From: Gordonia jinhuaensis
GTDB taxonomy: Bacteria; Actinomycetota; Actinomycetes; Mycobacteriales; Mycobacteriaceae
DNA: 64,000 nt
Assembly: GCF_014639795.1 (NCBI RefSeq)
Contig: NZ_BMGC01000010.1
Span: 1 to 64,000, forward strand
Reading direction: 5' to 3'
The position numbers and the translations under genes were made by a program. The notes below the pieces were generated by a model. The model had not been told where the DNA came from, did no database searches, and saw nothing but the letters and a program-made list of their open reading frames with translations. Position 1 is the stretch's first letter, and every line of letters begins with the position of its first letter. Positions 38,782 through 47,728 of the stretch are shown here, piece by piece.

Positions 38782-40152
38782 ATGTCCACACCCACCATCG
38801 ACGACACCATCACCACAGTCGCTACAAATGACACCGGCGCAACCGATGACACCGGTCTGCCGCAGAATCCGAGCCCCGCACACGAACTCGGCTTCGACTC
38901 CGACATCTTCGAGGTCCGCGAATCGGCGGTGCGCTCGTACTCCCGGAGCTGGCCGACGGTGTTCACCCGTGCCAGTGGGTCGTGGCTCACCGCGTCAGAC
39001 GGCCGACGCTATCTCGACTTCTTCGCCGGCGCAGGCGCATTGAACTACGGGCACAATCATCCCGCGCTCAAGTCGGCCCTGATCGACTACATCGCCGACG
39101 ACAACATCACCCACGGCCTCGACATGTTCACCGTGGCCAAAGGTCGCTTTCTGCAGCAGTTCACCGATACGATCCTGACTCCGCGCGGACTCGACTACAA
39201 GGTGATGTTCCCCGGCCCCACCGGGACCAATGCGGTGGAAGCGGCGCTCAAACTCGCCCGCAAGGTCACCGGACGTGAGGCGATCATCAACTTCACCAAC
39301 GCCTTTCACGGGATGACCCTGGGTTCGCTGTCGGTCACCGGCAACTCCATGAAGCGCGCGGGCGCCGGTGTGCCGTTGGTGCACACCACACCGATGCCTT
39401 TCGACAACTATTTCGATGGCAGCGTCGAGGACTTCTCGTGGTTCGAGCGTGTGCTCGACGACGCGGGCAGCGGATTCAACCGACCGGCCGCGGTGATCGT
39501 GGAGACGGTGCAGGGCGAGGGTGGCGTGAATGTCGCACGCGCGGAATGGCTTCGTGCACTTGCCAATCTGTGCCGCGAGCGTGAGATCCTGTTGATCGTC
39601 GACGACGTCCAGATGGGCTGCGGGCGCACGGGAACCTTCTTCTCGTTCGAAGCGGCCGGCATCGTGCCCGACATCGTGACGATCTCGAAATCCATCGGCG
39701 GCTACGGACTCCCGATGGCGCTGACCTTGTTCCGCCCGGACCTCGATGTGTGGGAGCCCGGCGAGCACAACGGCACCTTCCGCGGCAACAATCCCGCATT
39801 CGTCACCGCCACGAAGGCGTTGGAGACGTTCTGGGGCGACGACACCTTCGCCGCCGATGTACGCCGCAAGGGCCTGCGCATGCACGCCGCTCTCGAGGCA
39901 CTCTGCCGCGATCACGGCTCGATCTCTTCCCGCGGTCGCGGGATGGTCGCAGGATTGGCCTTCGGCGATCCGGCCCACGCAGCACAGGTCTGCGAGCGGG
40001 CCTTCGCGCGCGGACTGCTCGTGGAATCGGCAGGCCCCTCCGACGAGGTCGTGAAACTGCTCCCGGCCCTGACCATCTCCGATGAGGATCTCGACGACGG
40101 ACTGCGGTTGCTCGCCGAGGTCACCGAACAGACGCTGCGCGACGCAGCCTGA
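38782..40152 (+). CDS. ectB: Diaminobutyrate--2-oxoglutarate transaminase EctB
   Basis: EctB makes L-2,4-diaminobutyrate from aspartate semialdehyde and glutamate, the first ectoine step. The 456-residue class III PLP aminotransferase has FFAGAGALNYGHNHP, VMFPGPTGTNAVEAALKLAR, IVDDVQMGCGRTG with the PLP-pairing Asp, and TISKSIGGYGLPMAL with the Schiff-base Lys. A non-conserved Thr/Asp-rich extension of about 45 residues precedes the core. The ATG at 38782 has GGAGGA six bases upstream; the open frame further upstream is unrelated. It follows ectA by 214 bp of repeat-containing DNA. Confidence 0.96.
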   Translation: MSTPTIDDTITTVATNDTGATDDTGLPQNPSPAHELGFDSDIFEVRESAVRSYSRSWPTVFTRASGSWLTASDGRRYLDFFAGAGALNYGHNHPALKSALIDYIADDNITHGLDMFTVAKGRFLQQFTDTILTPRGLDYKVMFPGPTGTNAVEAALKLARKVTGREAIINFTNAFHGMTLGSLSVTGNSMKRAGAGVPLVHTTPMPFDNYFDGSVEDFSWFERVLDDAGSGFNRPAAVIVETVQGEGGVNVARAEWLRALANLCREREILLIVDDVQMGCGRTGTFFSFEAAGIVPDIVTISKSIGGYGLPMALTLFRPDLDVWEPGEHNGTFRGNNPAFVTATKALETFWGDDTFAADVRRKGLRMHAALEALCRDHGSISSRGRGMVAGLAFGDPAHAAQVCERAFARGLLVESAGPSDEVVKLLPALTISDEDLDDGLRLLAEVTEQTLRDAA

Positions 40153-40261
40153 TCGGCAGCCTGCTCCACCGGCGTCAACCGCACCGCGCGGGCGCCTGAC
40201 CACCCACCCGACCGATCAACGGAAGAGACCGGTCAACCGACGAACACAGGAGGTTCACCTC

Positions 40262-40657
40262 ATGATCGTGCGTACCACCGACGAGATCACCGACACCGAC
40301 CGCGACATCGTCGCCGAGAACGGCAACTGGCGGTCCAAGCGCATCGTGCTGGGCGGTGACCGGGTGGGGTTCTCCTTCCACGAGACCACCATCAAAGCCG
40401 GGAGCGACAACGACTTCCACTACGCCAACCACGTCGAGGCCGTCTGGCTGGTCGAGGGCACCGGCACGCTGACCGATCGCGAGACCGGCAAGACCTACCC
40501 GCTGGGGCCGGGGTCGATGTATCTGCTCAACGGACATGAGCGCCACACCGTCCATGCCGACACGCAGATGCGGATGCTGTGCGTCTTCAACCCGCCGGTC
40601 GTGGGCGACGAGACGCATGACGAGAACGGCGTCTACCCGCTCGTCGAGGTCGTCTGA
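40262..40657 (+). CDS. ectC: L-ectoine synthase EctC
   Basis: EctC is a metal-dependent cupin that cyclises N-gamma-acetyl-diaminobutyrate to ectoine, the compatible solute. The 131-residue protein begins MIVRTTDEITDTDRDIVAENGNW. It has HYANHVEAVWLVEGTG with the metal-binding residues, LGPGSMYLLNGHERHT, and RMLCVFNPPVVGDE. A strong AGGAGG lies eight bases before the ATG at 40262. It ends the ectABC set; no ectD (ectoine hydroxylase) follows. Confidence 0.97.
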   Translation: MIVRTTDEITDTDRDIVAENGNWRSKRIVLGGDRVGFSFHETTIKAGSDNDFHYANHVEAVWLVEGTGTLTDRETGKTYPLGPGSMYLLNGHERHTVHADTQMRMLCVFNPPVVGDETHDENGVYPLVEVV

Positions 40658-40792
40658 GGGGTCGAGTCGTCTGAGGGCCGAGTCGCCTGAGACTTCGGCT
40701 CGTCCCAGAGCCGGACACCGAATGCGCGCGTCGCGTCTCGTCACCGGCGCAGCGCGACGGCACCGGGGATGCTCATCGCCTACCGTGGCGTC

Positions 40793-41701
40793 ATGAGCAT
40801 CCCCGTGTGCGTTCTCCCCCAGAATGATCCCCACATCGATGACGCGGTCACCTCCGCCGACGGCGAACTCGTCGACCTGGACCAGGCGCGCGTGCTGGCA
40901 TGGCTCGGCGGGCCGGATGGCTTCCCCGAACTCCCCGATGCGGTGGAGTGGGTGGCGTTGCCGAGCGCGGGGATCGAGGGTTTCATGCGGGCCGGCGTCA
41001 TCGACGACAAGCGGATCTGGACCAACGCATCAGGCTTCTACGCCGACAATGTCGCTGAGCATGCGCTCGCACTGCTGCTGGCCGGTCTCCGGCAGATCCA
41101 CACGGCTGCGCGCACCCGATGGGACAAGAAACGCATCGACACCTCGGTGCGGTCGCTCCACGGTTCCACCGTGATGGTTCTGGGTGCGGGCGGGATCGGG
41201 AAGGCGCTGATCCCGCGGCTCAGCGCATGCGGAGCCACCGCGCTGGCGGTCAACCACTCCGGACGCCACGTCGACGGCGCGCAGGAGACGGTCACGTGGA
41301 AAGACCTCGCCGATGTATGGGCGCGGGTGGACCATGTGGTCATCGCCGCACCGGCCACCGAGGAGACCCACCACATCCTCGACGCCGACGCACTGGCAGC
41401 CCTGCCCGATCACGCCTGGATCGTCAACATCGCCCGCGGCACGCTCATCGACCAACCGGCGCTGATCGACGCGCTGCGAGCGGGCACCATCGCCGGTGCG
41501 GCCCTCGACGTCACCGACCCCGAGCCACCGGCGGACGACGATCCGCTGTTCTCCCTCGACAACGTGATCGTCACCCCGCATGTGGCCAACCCGTCCTCGA
41601 CGCTCACCGAGAACCTCGCGCCGTGGATCGCCGAGAACCTGCGGCGGTTCGCCGGTCGCGAACAACTGCTGTCAGTGGTGGAACCCGGCTCCGCATACTG
41701 A
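40793..41701 (+). CDS. D-isomer-specific 2-hydroxyacid dehydrogenase
   Basis: This NAD(P)-dependent dehydrogenase has the Rossmann GAGGIGKALIPRL, the catalytic Arg in IVNIARGTLID, Glu in DVTDPEPPADDDPL, and His in VIVTPHVANPS. The 302-residue length is normal. The natural substrate is not indicated; glyoxylate or hydroxypyruvate reductases and other family members look alike at this level. I used ATG 40793; an in-frame ATG at 40769 adds eight residues. It follows ectC by 135 bp, and the sirtuin gene begins 14 bp after it, so it may be co-transcribed with that gene. Confidence 0.88.
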   Translation: MSIPVCVLPQNDPHIDDAVTSADGELVDLDQARVLAWLGGPDGFPELPDAVEWVALPSAGIEGFMRAGVIDDKRIWTNASGFYADNVAEHALALLLAGLRQIHTAARTRWDKKRIDTSVRSLHGSTVMVLGAGGIGKALIPRLSACGATALAVNHSGRHVDGAQETVTWKDLADVWARVDHVVIAAPATEETHHILDADALAALPDHAWIVNIARGTLIDQPALIDALRAGTIAGAALDVTDPEPPADDDPLFSLDNVIVTPHVANPSSTLTENLAPWIAENLRRFAGREQLLSVVEPGSAY

Positions 41702-41715
41702 CTACCCTCGATCAC

Positions 41716-42645
41716 GTGCGTGTTCGACAAGATGCCTGGTTGCCCGGTGAGGCGACGTCTGTCGACACCGATTTCACCCAGCGTGTCGAGCAGCTCAGGC
41801 ACCTGCTCGACGGTCGTCGGGTCATCGCGCTGACGGGTGCGGGGATGTCCACAGATTCGGGTATCCCCGACTACCGCAGCCCGCACGCCAAGCCGCGGAC
41901 GCCGATGACCATCCAGATGTACATGTCGGCGCCGGAGTTCCGGCGGCACTACTGGGCGCGCAATCACCTCGGCTGGCGCCACATGGACGCCGCGCGACCC
42001 AACAGCGGCCATTTGGCACTCACCGCGATGCAACGCCAGGGGCGACTGCACGGTGTCATCACCCAGAACGTCGACATGCTCCACATCAAGGCCGGCAGCA
42101 GCCCGGTGATCGAACTGCACGGGTCCTACGGACGGGTGCTGTGCGCGAACTGCGGCTGGCACGTGTCGCGTTACCGGTTGCACGAGATGCTCGAGCCACT
42201 CAACGTGGGATTCGAGGAACGGGTTCGCGGTGACGGGGCGATCGAGGTCGCTCCGGATGCCGACATGGTGCTCTCGGAGACCGACGACTTCACGATGATC
42301 GACTGCCCGCGCTGCGGTGGCATCCTGCGCCCCGACATCGTCTATTTCGGCGAGACTGTGCCCGCCGACCGCGTGGCGCGCGCCTACCGGATGGTCGACG
42401 ACGCCGACGCGGTCCTCGTGCTGGGTTCCTCACTGACGGTCATGTCGGGGTTCCGCTTCGCCCGCCGAGCCCACGACAACGGCAAGGCGTTGGCCGTGGT
42501 CAATCGCGGTCACACCCGAGCCGATGCGATCGCCGACCTCAAAATCGACCACCACCTGTCCCAGGTCCTGACGACTCTGGCCGGGCCGGACGCGTCTCAG
42601 AGCGCCGAAACTGCGCCGGGAAGTGTCTCAGCGGCGGCAAGGTAG
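41716..42645 (+). CDS. Sir2-family NAD-dependent protein deacylase
   Basis: The 309-residue protein has all sirtuin motifs: GAGMSTDSGIPDYR (41-54), TQNVDML (116-122), catalytic His135 in ELHGS, zinc-site CANC (143-146) and CPRC (197-200), and VLGSSLTV. The two Cys pairs are about 50 residues apart, longer than usual, because an acidic insertion lies between. The GTG at 41716 is 14 bp after the dehydrogenase stop and lacks a clear ribosome site, so coupling is possible. Its 3' end overlaps the convergent amidohydrolase by 49 bp. Targets are unknown. Confidence 0.92.
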   Translation: MRVRQDAWLPGEATSVDTDFTQRVEQLRHLLDGRRVIALTGAGMSTDSGIPDYRSPHAKPRTPMTIQMYMSAPEFRRHYWARNHLGWRHMDAARPNSGHLALTAMQRQGRLHGVITQNVDMLHIKAGSSPVIELHGSYGRVLCANCGWHVSRYRLHEMLEPLNVGFEERVRGDGAIEVAPDADMVLSETDDFTMIDCPRCGGILRPDIVYFGETVPADRVARAYRMVDDADAVLVLGSSLTVMSGFRFARRAHDNGKALAVVNRGHTRADAIADLKIDHHLSQVLTTLAGPDASQSAETAPGSVSAAAR

Positions 42646-43973
42646 TCCGACCGGCGACGGAACAGGTCAGGAACGAGGTCACGGACACGGCCGATCAGCT
42701 CGTCGAGGTCGGCGTTGACGAGCCTTCCGTTCTCGACCACCACCTGTCCGGCGATCACCGACGTGGTCACGTCACTGCCGCGCACCGCGTGGACCAGGTT
42801 GTGGTGAATGTTGGCGTACGGCCCGTCGGAGATGAGCGGTGTGCGTGTGTCGACCGCGATGAAGTCGGCCTGCTTGCCCGCCTCCAGTGAGCCGATCTCG
42901 TCGGCGAGCCCGAGCGCCCGAGCGCCACCGATCGTCGCCATCTCCAGCACCGTCCACGAATCCATCGCAGCGGCGTCCATCGTGCGCAACTTGCCCAGCA
43001 GCGACGCCGCCTTCATCTCCTCGAACATGTCGAGATTGTTGTTCTCTTTCTCCCCATCCGTCCCGAGTCCCACATTCATTCCCGCCGAGAGGAATTCGTC
43101 GACCGGCGCCATGCCGGAGGCCAACTTCATGTTGCTGACCGGGTTGTGCGAAACGGACACCCCACGTTCGGCGGCGAGCTCGATCTCGTCGTCGTCGAGC
43201 CATACCGCATGGGCGAGCATCACCCTGGGAAGGTCGAGAACACCCAGCTTCTCCAGTGCGAACAACGGCTTGGCCCCGTATCGCGCGTCGAATTCGGCCA
43301 CCTCGTCGCGACCTTCGGAGCAGTGCGTGTAGAAGCCGGTGCCGAAGTCACGGGCCATCGCCACCGCACGGCGCATGCCCGCAGCGTCGGCGTAGAAGGG
43401 GTGCTCCAGACCGACCCACGGGACGATGCGCCCACCGGCAGCCCCTGACCACTCGGTGAGGATGCGCTCGTTGTCGTCGAGCGAATCGAAATAGTCATAG
43501 CCGGGCGCGGTGCCGACATAATTCACCGCGACCAGCCGGTTGCCCAGTTCCGCGGCGGCGCGGGCGGCACCGTCCATGTACCGCCACATGTCCACGACGG
43601 TTGTGGTGCCCGACAGCAGCCCCTCCGCGTAGCACATCCATGCAGCAGCCTCGGCGTCCTCGGGCGCCAGCACACGGTGCATGGGGTCGATGTGCAACCG
43701 CAACCACTCCCAGACCGGAAGATGCTCGGCCGTGCCACGCAGCATTCCCGAGTGGTGGAGTGCATTGACCAATCCCGGCATCAGCACGCGATCGTCGAGC
43801 CGTCTCATCCGCGCCGATCCGCCCGCCCCCGCAACCACCTCCTCCGGCGATCCGACGGCGAGGATGCGTTGTCCGCCAACGGCAACGGCTCCGGGGCTGA
43901 GGATCTCGTGCCCCGGGTTCATCGTCACCACGTGGTCGGCGATCCAGACATCGATGTCGGTCGGCTGCACCAT
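42597..43973 (-). CDS. Amidohydrolase of the TrzN/8-oxoguanine deaminase/MTA-SAH deaminase type
   Basis: The 458-residue protein is a metal-dependent hydrolase of the cyclic-amidine deaminase group. It has VLMPGLVNALHHSG, THCSEGRDEVAEF, VMLAHAVWLDDDE, VSHNPVSNMKLASG and LGTDGEKENNNLDMFEEM, matching the beta-barrel metal and substrate sites. The opening motif is N70-A-L72-H-H74 where relatives have N-x-H-x-H, so the first metal ligand His appears replaced by Leu, with H73 shifted next to it. The real substrate cannot be read from the sequence. ATG 43973 has GGGGA upstream; a GTG at 43976 is adjacent. It overlaps the sirtuin gene tail to tail. Confidence 0.85.
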   Translation of the reverse strand: MVQPTDIDVWIADHVVTMNPGHEILSPGAVAVGGQRILAVGSPEEVVAGAGGSARMRRLDDRVLMPGLVNALHHSGMLRGTAEHLPVWEWLRLHIDPMHRVLAPEDAEAAAWMCYAEGLLSGTTTVVDMWRYMDGAARAAAELGNRLVAVNYVGTAPGYDYFDSLDDNERILTEWSGAAGGRIVPWVGLEHPFYADAAGMRRAVAMARDFGTGFYTHCSEGRDEVAEFDARYGAKPLFALEKLGVLDLPRVMLAHAVWLDDDEIELAAERGVSVSHNPVSNMKLASGMAPVDEFLSAGMNVGLGTDGEKENNNLDMFEEMKAASLLGKLRTMDAAAMDSWTVLEMATIGGARALGLADEIGSLEAGKQADFIAVDTRTPLISDGPYANIHHNLVHAVRGSDVTTSVIAGQVVVENGRLVNADLDELIGRVRDLVPDLFRRRSDYLAAAETLPGAVSAL

Positions 43974-44120
43974 CACGTATCGTCCCCTGTCCGCATCCGG
44001 CCATCGGACGCTCGCACACGATTGTCGTCGGATGCGGGCGGTGCCGCGCGCCGCGGGACACCTCCACTGTGCGACGGATAGCCGGTGAACAAACGCGCAG
44101 AACAGATACGCGGGGTCGGC

Positions 44121-45221
44121 TCAGATCACCACGAGGTCGTCGGCGTGGATCACGGGGCGGGCGAAGTCCGCGGGAAGTTCCGATGTCGACTTACCGAGCA
44201 TCTGCCGCACATCGTCGATGTCGTATGCGACGACGCCGCGTGCCCGCACCACACCGTGGATGTCGGTCAGCTCCACCACGTCGCCGGAGTGGAATTCTCC
44301 GCCGACGTCGACGACGCCGGCGGGCAGCAGCGACCGTCGACGACGTGAGATCGCTTGTACGGCACCATCATCGAGGATGATCCGCCCGTGCGACTCGGCG
44401 GCGTGGCGCACCCAGAAGCGTCGTGCCGACATCCGCTCGGCGCCGGCGGCGAACACCGTGCCCACCGACGCGTCGCCCAGTGCCGCATCGGCCTGTGCTG
44501 CTGCGGCGAGCAAGACGGGCACACCTCCGTCGGCGGCAAGGCGTGCCGCCGACAGCTTCGACGCCATTCCACCGGTGCCCAATGCACCTCCGGAACCGGC
44601 GATCACACCGTCGAGATCGGCAGGTCCGTTGACCTCGGGGATGAGGCGTGCGTCGCCCTTGCGTGGATCACCGTCGTAGAGGCCGTCGACATCCGACAGC
44701 AGGAACAGCGCGTCGGCGCCAGACAGGTGCGCGACCAGTGCGGCCAGCCGATCGTTGTCACCGAACCGGATCTCGTTGGTGGCGACCGTGTCGTTCTCGT
44801 TGACCACCGGCACCGCGTGCAGCGTGCGCAGCCGGTCAAGCGTGCGCTGTGCGTTGGCATGATGCGCACGGACCGAGATGTCGTGCGCGGTCAGCAAAAC
44901 CTGTCCGACCACACGGTCATACCGCGCGAAGGACTCACCCCATGCGAGCGCCAGGCTGAGCTGACCCACACTGGCGACCGCCTGTTTGGTGGCGAGATCC
45001 TTGGGCCGCGAGGTCAATCCGAGCGGCGCGAGTCCTGCGCCGATAGCACCCGAGGACACCACGATGACGTCGGAACCCGCGCGCATCCGCGCCTCCAGCG
45101 CGTCGACGAGTCTATCCAGACGTGCGGTGTCGAGTCCGTCGTGCAGGTCGGTCAGCGCCGACGAGCCGATCTTGACCACGACACGTCGCGCGTGCGCCAC
45201 CTGGTCGCGAGTGTCACTCAT
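44121..45221 (-). CDS. proB: Glutamate 5-kinase
   Basis: ProB phosphorylates glutamate to start proline synthesis and is feedback-inhibited by proline. The kinase domain has [47 protein letters not shown] and [22 protein letters not shown]-terminal PUA domain (about 275-366) follows. The 366-residue length is typical. The ATG at 45221 lies inside the last eight bases of obg, so the two are coupled. Confidence 0.96.
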   Translation of the reverse strand: MSDTRDQVAHARRVVVKIGSSALTDLHDGLDTARLDRLVDALEARMRAGSDVIVVSSGAIGAGLAPLGLTSRPKDLATKQAVASVGQLSLALAWGESFARYDRVVGQVLLTAHDISVRAHHANAQRTLDRLRTLHAVPVVNENDTVATNEIRFGDNDRLAALVAHLSGADALFLLSDVDGLYDGDPRKGDARLIPEVNGPADLDGVIAGSGGALGTGGMASKLSAARLAADGGVPVLLAAAAQADAALGDASVGTVFAAGAERMSARRFWVRHAAESHGRIILDDGAVQAISRRRRSLLPAGVVDVGGEFHSGDVVELTDIHGVVRARGVVAYDIDDVRQMLGKSTSELPADFARPVIHADDLVVI

Positions 45222-46686
45222 CGGTCTCGTCGTCAAAGGAGTCGGTCTCATGCAGCGCCCGGCGCATCCGCCTGGCCTCCTTGCGCTCGGCTGCGCCGAC
45301 ACGGTCGGTGCGCTCGAGTCGGATGTCGGTTCCACGCCCGGTGAGCGGTACGTCGTCGCCGACCGGCGTCTGCGGCTCCCAGTCGAAGGTGACATCCCCG
45401 ATCGTGACCGCAGCGCCCGGACGCGCACCGAGTTTGACCAACTCGTCTTCCACGCCGAGCCGGTTGAGTCGGTCGGCGAGGTATCCCACGGCCTCGTCGT
45501 TGTCGAACTGCGTCTGGCGTATCCACCGTTCCGGCCGAGTGCCGCGGACGATGAACCCACCCTCGACGTCGGGATCGGGCACCACACTGAACTGCGACTC
45601 GTCAACAGCCTTGGGACGGATCACCTGACGCCGCGCTGCCGGCTTGGGGTGCTCGGTGCGGTAGGTGCGCACCATGTCGTCGAGTGCGAACGTCAGCTCC
45701 CGCAGACCCAGGTGTGCGACCGCAGACACCCGGAAGATCGGCCAGCCACGTTCGGCCAGCTCGGGTTCGACGAGATCGGCGAGTTCGGCGGCCTCTGGGA
45801 TGTCGACCTTGTTGAGGATGATGACGCGGGGCCGGCTCATCAGGTCGTCGAGACCGCTGTCGGCCTCGAGCACCGGCTCGTAGGCGGCCAATTCGGCCTC
45901 GAGCGCGTCGATGTCGGAGATGGGATCGCGACCGGGTTCCAACGTCGCGCAGTCGACCACATGCGCCAGCACCGCACACCGCTCGAGATGGCGGAGGAAC
46001 TCCAGTCCGAGTCCGCGGCCCTGCGACGCGCCGGGGATGAGACCGGGCACGTCGGTGATGGTGAACACGTCGTTACCGCTTTGGACCACACCGAGATTCG
46101 GCGCGAGTGTGGTGAAGGGGTAGTCGGCGATCTTCGGCTTGGCCGCCGACAACACCGACACCAGCGACGATTTACCTGCCGACGGGAACCCCACCAGCCC
46201 GACATCGGCGACCGACTTCAGCTCGAGAACCAGCTCGTTGTCGTCGCCCTCCTCGCCGAGCAGCGCGAAGCCGGGTGCGCGCCGTGCCTTGGACGCCAGC
46301 GCGGCGTTCCCGAGTCCTCCGCGACCACCTCGGGCGGCCACGAAGGTGGCGCCGTCCCCCACCAGATCGGCCAGCAGGTGTCCCTTGCTGTCGAGGATCA
46401 CCGTGCCGTCGGGGACCTTGAGAATCAGGTCGTCACCGTTGCCGCCGTCGCGGTTGGCGCCCATACCGGGCTTGCCGTTGGTCGCCTTGGCGTGCGGGCG
46501 GAAGTGGAAATCGAGAAGTGTGTGTACCTGGGGGTCGACGACGAGGATCACGTCGCCCCCGTTACCGCCGTTACCGCCGTCGGGGCCGCCGAGCGGTTTG
46601 AACTTCTCCCGGTGGACTGACGTGCAGCCATGCCCACCGTTACCCGCGGTGGCGTGGATCGTCACCCGGTCGATGAATCGGGACAT
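45214..46686 (-). CDS. obg: GTPase Obg (CgtA)
   Basis: Obg is an essential ribosome-associated GTPase in 50S assembly and growth control. The Gly-rich Obg fold begins at [20 protein letters not shown]. The G domain carries [20 protein letters not shown], and [12 protein letters not shown]-terminal OCT domain follows ([20 protein letters not shown]). It ends with a Lys/Arg/Asp-rich tail. It lies in the rplU-rpmA-obg-proB order conserved in actinobacteria. Confidence 0.97.
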   Translation of the reverse strand: MSRFIDRVTIHATAGNGGHGCTSVHREKFKPLGGPDGGNGGNGGDVILVVDPQVHTLLDFHFRPHAKATNGKPGMGANRDGGNGDDLILKVPDGTVILDSKGHLLADLVGDGATFVAARGGRGGLGNAALASKARRAPGFALLGEEGDDNELVLELKSVADVGLVGFPSAGKSSLVSVLSAAKPKIADYPFTTLAPNLGVVQSGNDVFTITDVPGLIPGASQGRGLGLEFLRHLERCAVLAHVVDCATLEPGRDPISDIDALEAELAAYEPVLEADSGLDDLMSRPRVIILNKVDIPEAAELADLVEPELAERGWPIFRVSAVAHLGLRELTFALDDMVRTYRTEHPKPAARRQVIRPKAVDESQFSVVPDPDVEGGFIVRGTRPERWIRQTQFDNDEAVGYLADRLNRLGVEDELVKLGARPGAAVTIGDVTFDWEPQTPVGDDVPLTGRGTDIRLERTDRVGAAERKEARRMRRALHETDSFDDETDE

Positions 46687-46725
46687 GTGCGGTGCCTTTC
46701 GCCGAAAGAGGGTGGGACGTCATGG

Positions 46726-46755
46726 GTACGGGCGTCATGAGTACGGGCGTCATGG
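46726..46755. repeat. 15-bp tandem repeat between rpmA and obg
   Basis: GTACGGGCGTCATGA (46726-46740) and GTACGGGCGTCATGG (46741-46755) are adjacent, with a related partial copy before them (46716-46725). They lie 40 bp upstream of the obg ATG and could influence its leader. Confidence 0.8.
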
Positions 46756-46803
46756 TTACGAACGCTGTCCCCATCCCGGAAAACCGTTCGGCCCCGGGAA
46801 AAG

Positions 46804-46848
46804 GAGAAGGGGCGGGCCGGTACGTGATGACCTGGCCCGCCCCTTCTC
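46804..46848 (-). terminator. Strong hairpin downstream of rpmA
   Basis: GAGAAGGGGCGGGCC (46804-46818) pairs perfectly with GGCCCGCCCCTTCTC (46834-46848) around a 15-nt loop. It lies 35 bp past the rpmA stop and 117 bp before obg, with CTTTTCC-like bases just below on the minus strand. It should terminate rplU-rpmA and separate obg from them. Confidence 0.85.
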
Positions 46849-46883
46849 GGAGCTGTATCGATGTGCTCGTCGCCGCGAGAGGG

Positions 46884-47147
46884 TCAGGCCTCCGCCGGCT
46901 CCGGCACGATGTTCACGGTCTTGCGGCCGCGCTTGGTGCCGAACTCGACAGCACCGGCAGCAAGGGCGAACAGGGTGTCGTCGCCACCACGACCGACGTT
47001 GACGCCGGGGTGGAAGTGGGTGCCGCGCTGGCGAACCAGGATCTCGCCGGCGTTGACCTGCTGGCCGCCGAAGCGCTTGACGCCGAGCCGCTGAGCATTG
47101 GAATCGCGACCGTTGCGTGAGCTGGACGCGCCCTTCTTGTGTGCCAT
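46884..47147 (-). CDS. rpmA: 50S ribosomal protein L27
   Basis: L27 lies near the peptidyl-transferase centre. The 87-residue protein begins [29 protein letters not shown], the family signature, and ends in the short acidic EPAEA. It starts directly with the mature-type MAHKKG rather than the cleaved extension seen in Firmicutes. It follows rplU by 28 bp. Confidence 0.98.
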   Translation of the reverse strand: MAHKKGASSSRNGRDSNAQRLGVKRFGGQQVNAGEILVRQRGTHFHPGVNVGRGGDDTLFALAAGAVEFGTKRGRKTVNIVPEPAEA

Positions 47148-47175
47148 GTGTCAGTCCTCCTGAAGAACAGTCGAA

Positions 47176-47487
47176 TTACTTGATGCCGGTGACCTTGAGG
47201 ACCGTCAGCTTCTGACGATGACCCTGGCGCTTGTGGTAGCCGGTCTTGTTCTTGAACTTGTGGATGCGAATCTTCGGACCCTTGACGTGGTCGACGACCT
47301 CGCCGGTGACCGAGATCTTCGCGAGCTTGTCGGCGTCGGTGGTCAGATCCGCGCCGTCGACGACGAGGGCGACGGGCAGCTGCACGGTGGAACCGATCTC
47401 GCCGTCGATCTTCTCGACCTTCACCAAGTCGCCTTCAGCGACCTTGTACTGCTTGCCGCCGGTCTTGACGATCGCGTACGTTGCCAT
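47176..47487 (-). CDS. rplU: 50S ribosomal protein L21
   Basis: L21 binds 23S rRNA. The 103-residue protein begins [22 protein letters not shown], the family signature, and ends with [27 protein letters not shown]. The ATG at 47487 has AGAGG ten bases upstream. The open frame extends to 47640 without conservation. It is upstream of rpmA. Confidence 0.98.
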   Translation of the reverse strand: MATYAIVKTGGKQYKVAEGDLVKVEKIDGEIGSTVQLPVALVVDGADLTTDADKLAKISVTGEVVDHVKGPKIRIHKFKNKTGYHKRQGHRQKLTVLKVTGIK

Positions 47488-47520
47488 CGGAGAGCTACCT
47501 CTTACTGTCGTGTCTCGTTG

Positions 47521-47540
47521 AGGCGCGCGGGTGCGCGCCT
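47521..47540 (-). other. Hairpin in the rplU leader
   Basis: AGGCGCGC (47521-47528) and GCGCGCCT (47533-47540) form an 8-bp stem with a 4-nt loop, 33 nt upstream of rplU and 188 nt past the rne stop. It may end rne transcripts or structure the rplU leader. I cannot decide which. Confidence 0.5.
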
Positions 47541-47728
47541 GCGGGTGGTCGGAGTCGCGGCGGCGACTCTCACGGACGCACCTCGACATATCCTCTTGCC
47601 AGTTCGATCGCTCGGAATCGGCGCGCTTTACGCACAGCACAACCCGAGCGTCGTCAGGCGACTGATCCAGGTTACGGGACGGCAGACCATGAGGTCAAAC
47701 CAGCCCCGCAGCCCGTGTCGAGGTGGTA

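Noticed and set aside
40658-40792. ectD remnant after ectC
   Set aside because: The 135-bp gap holds only a short GTCGTCTGAGG duplication and no hydroxylase motif.
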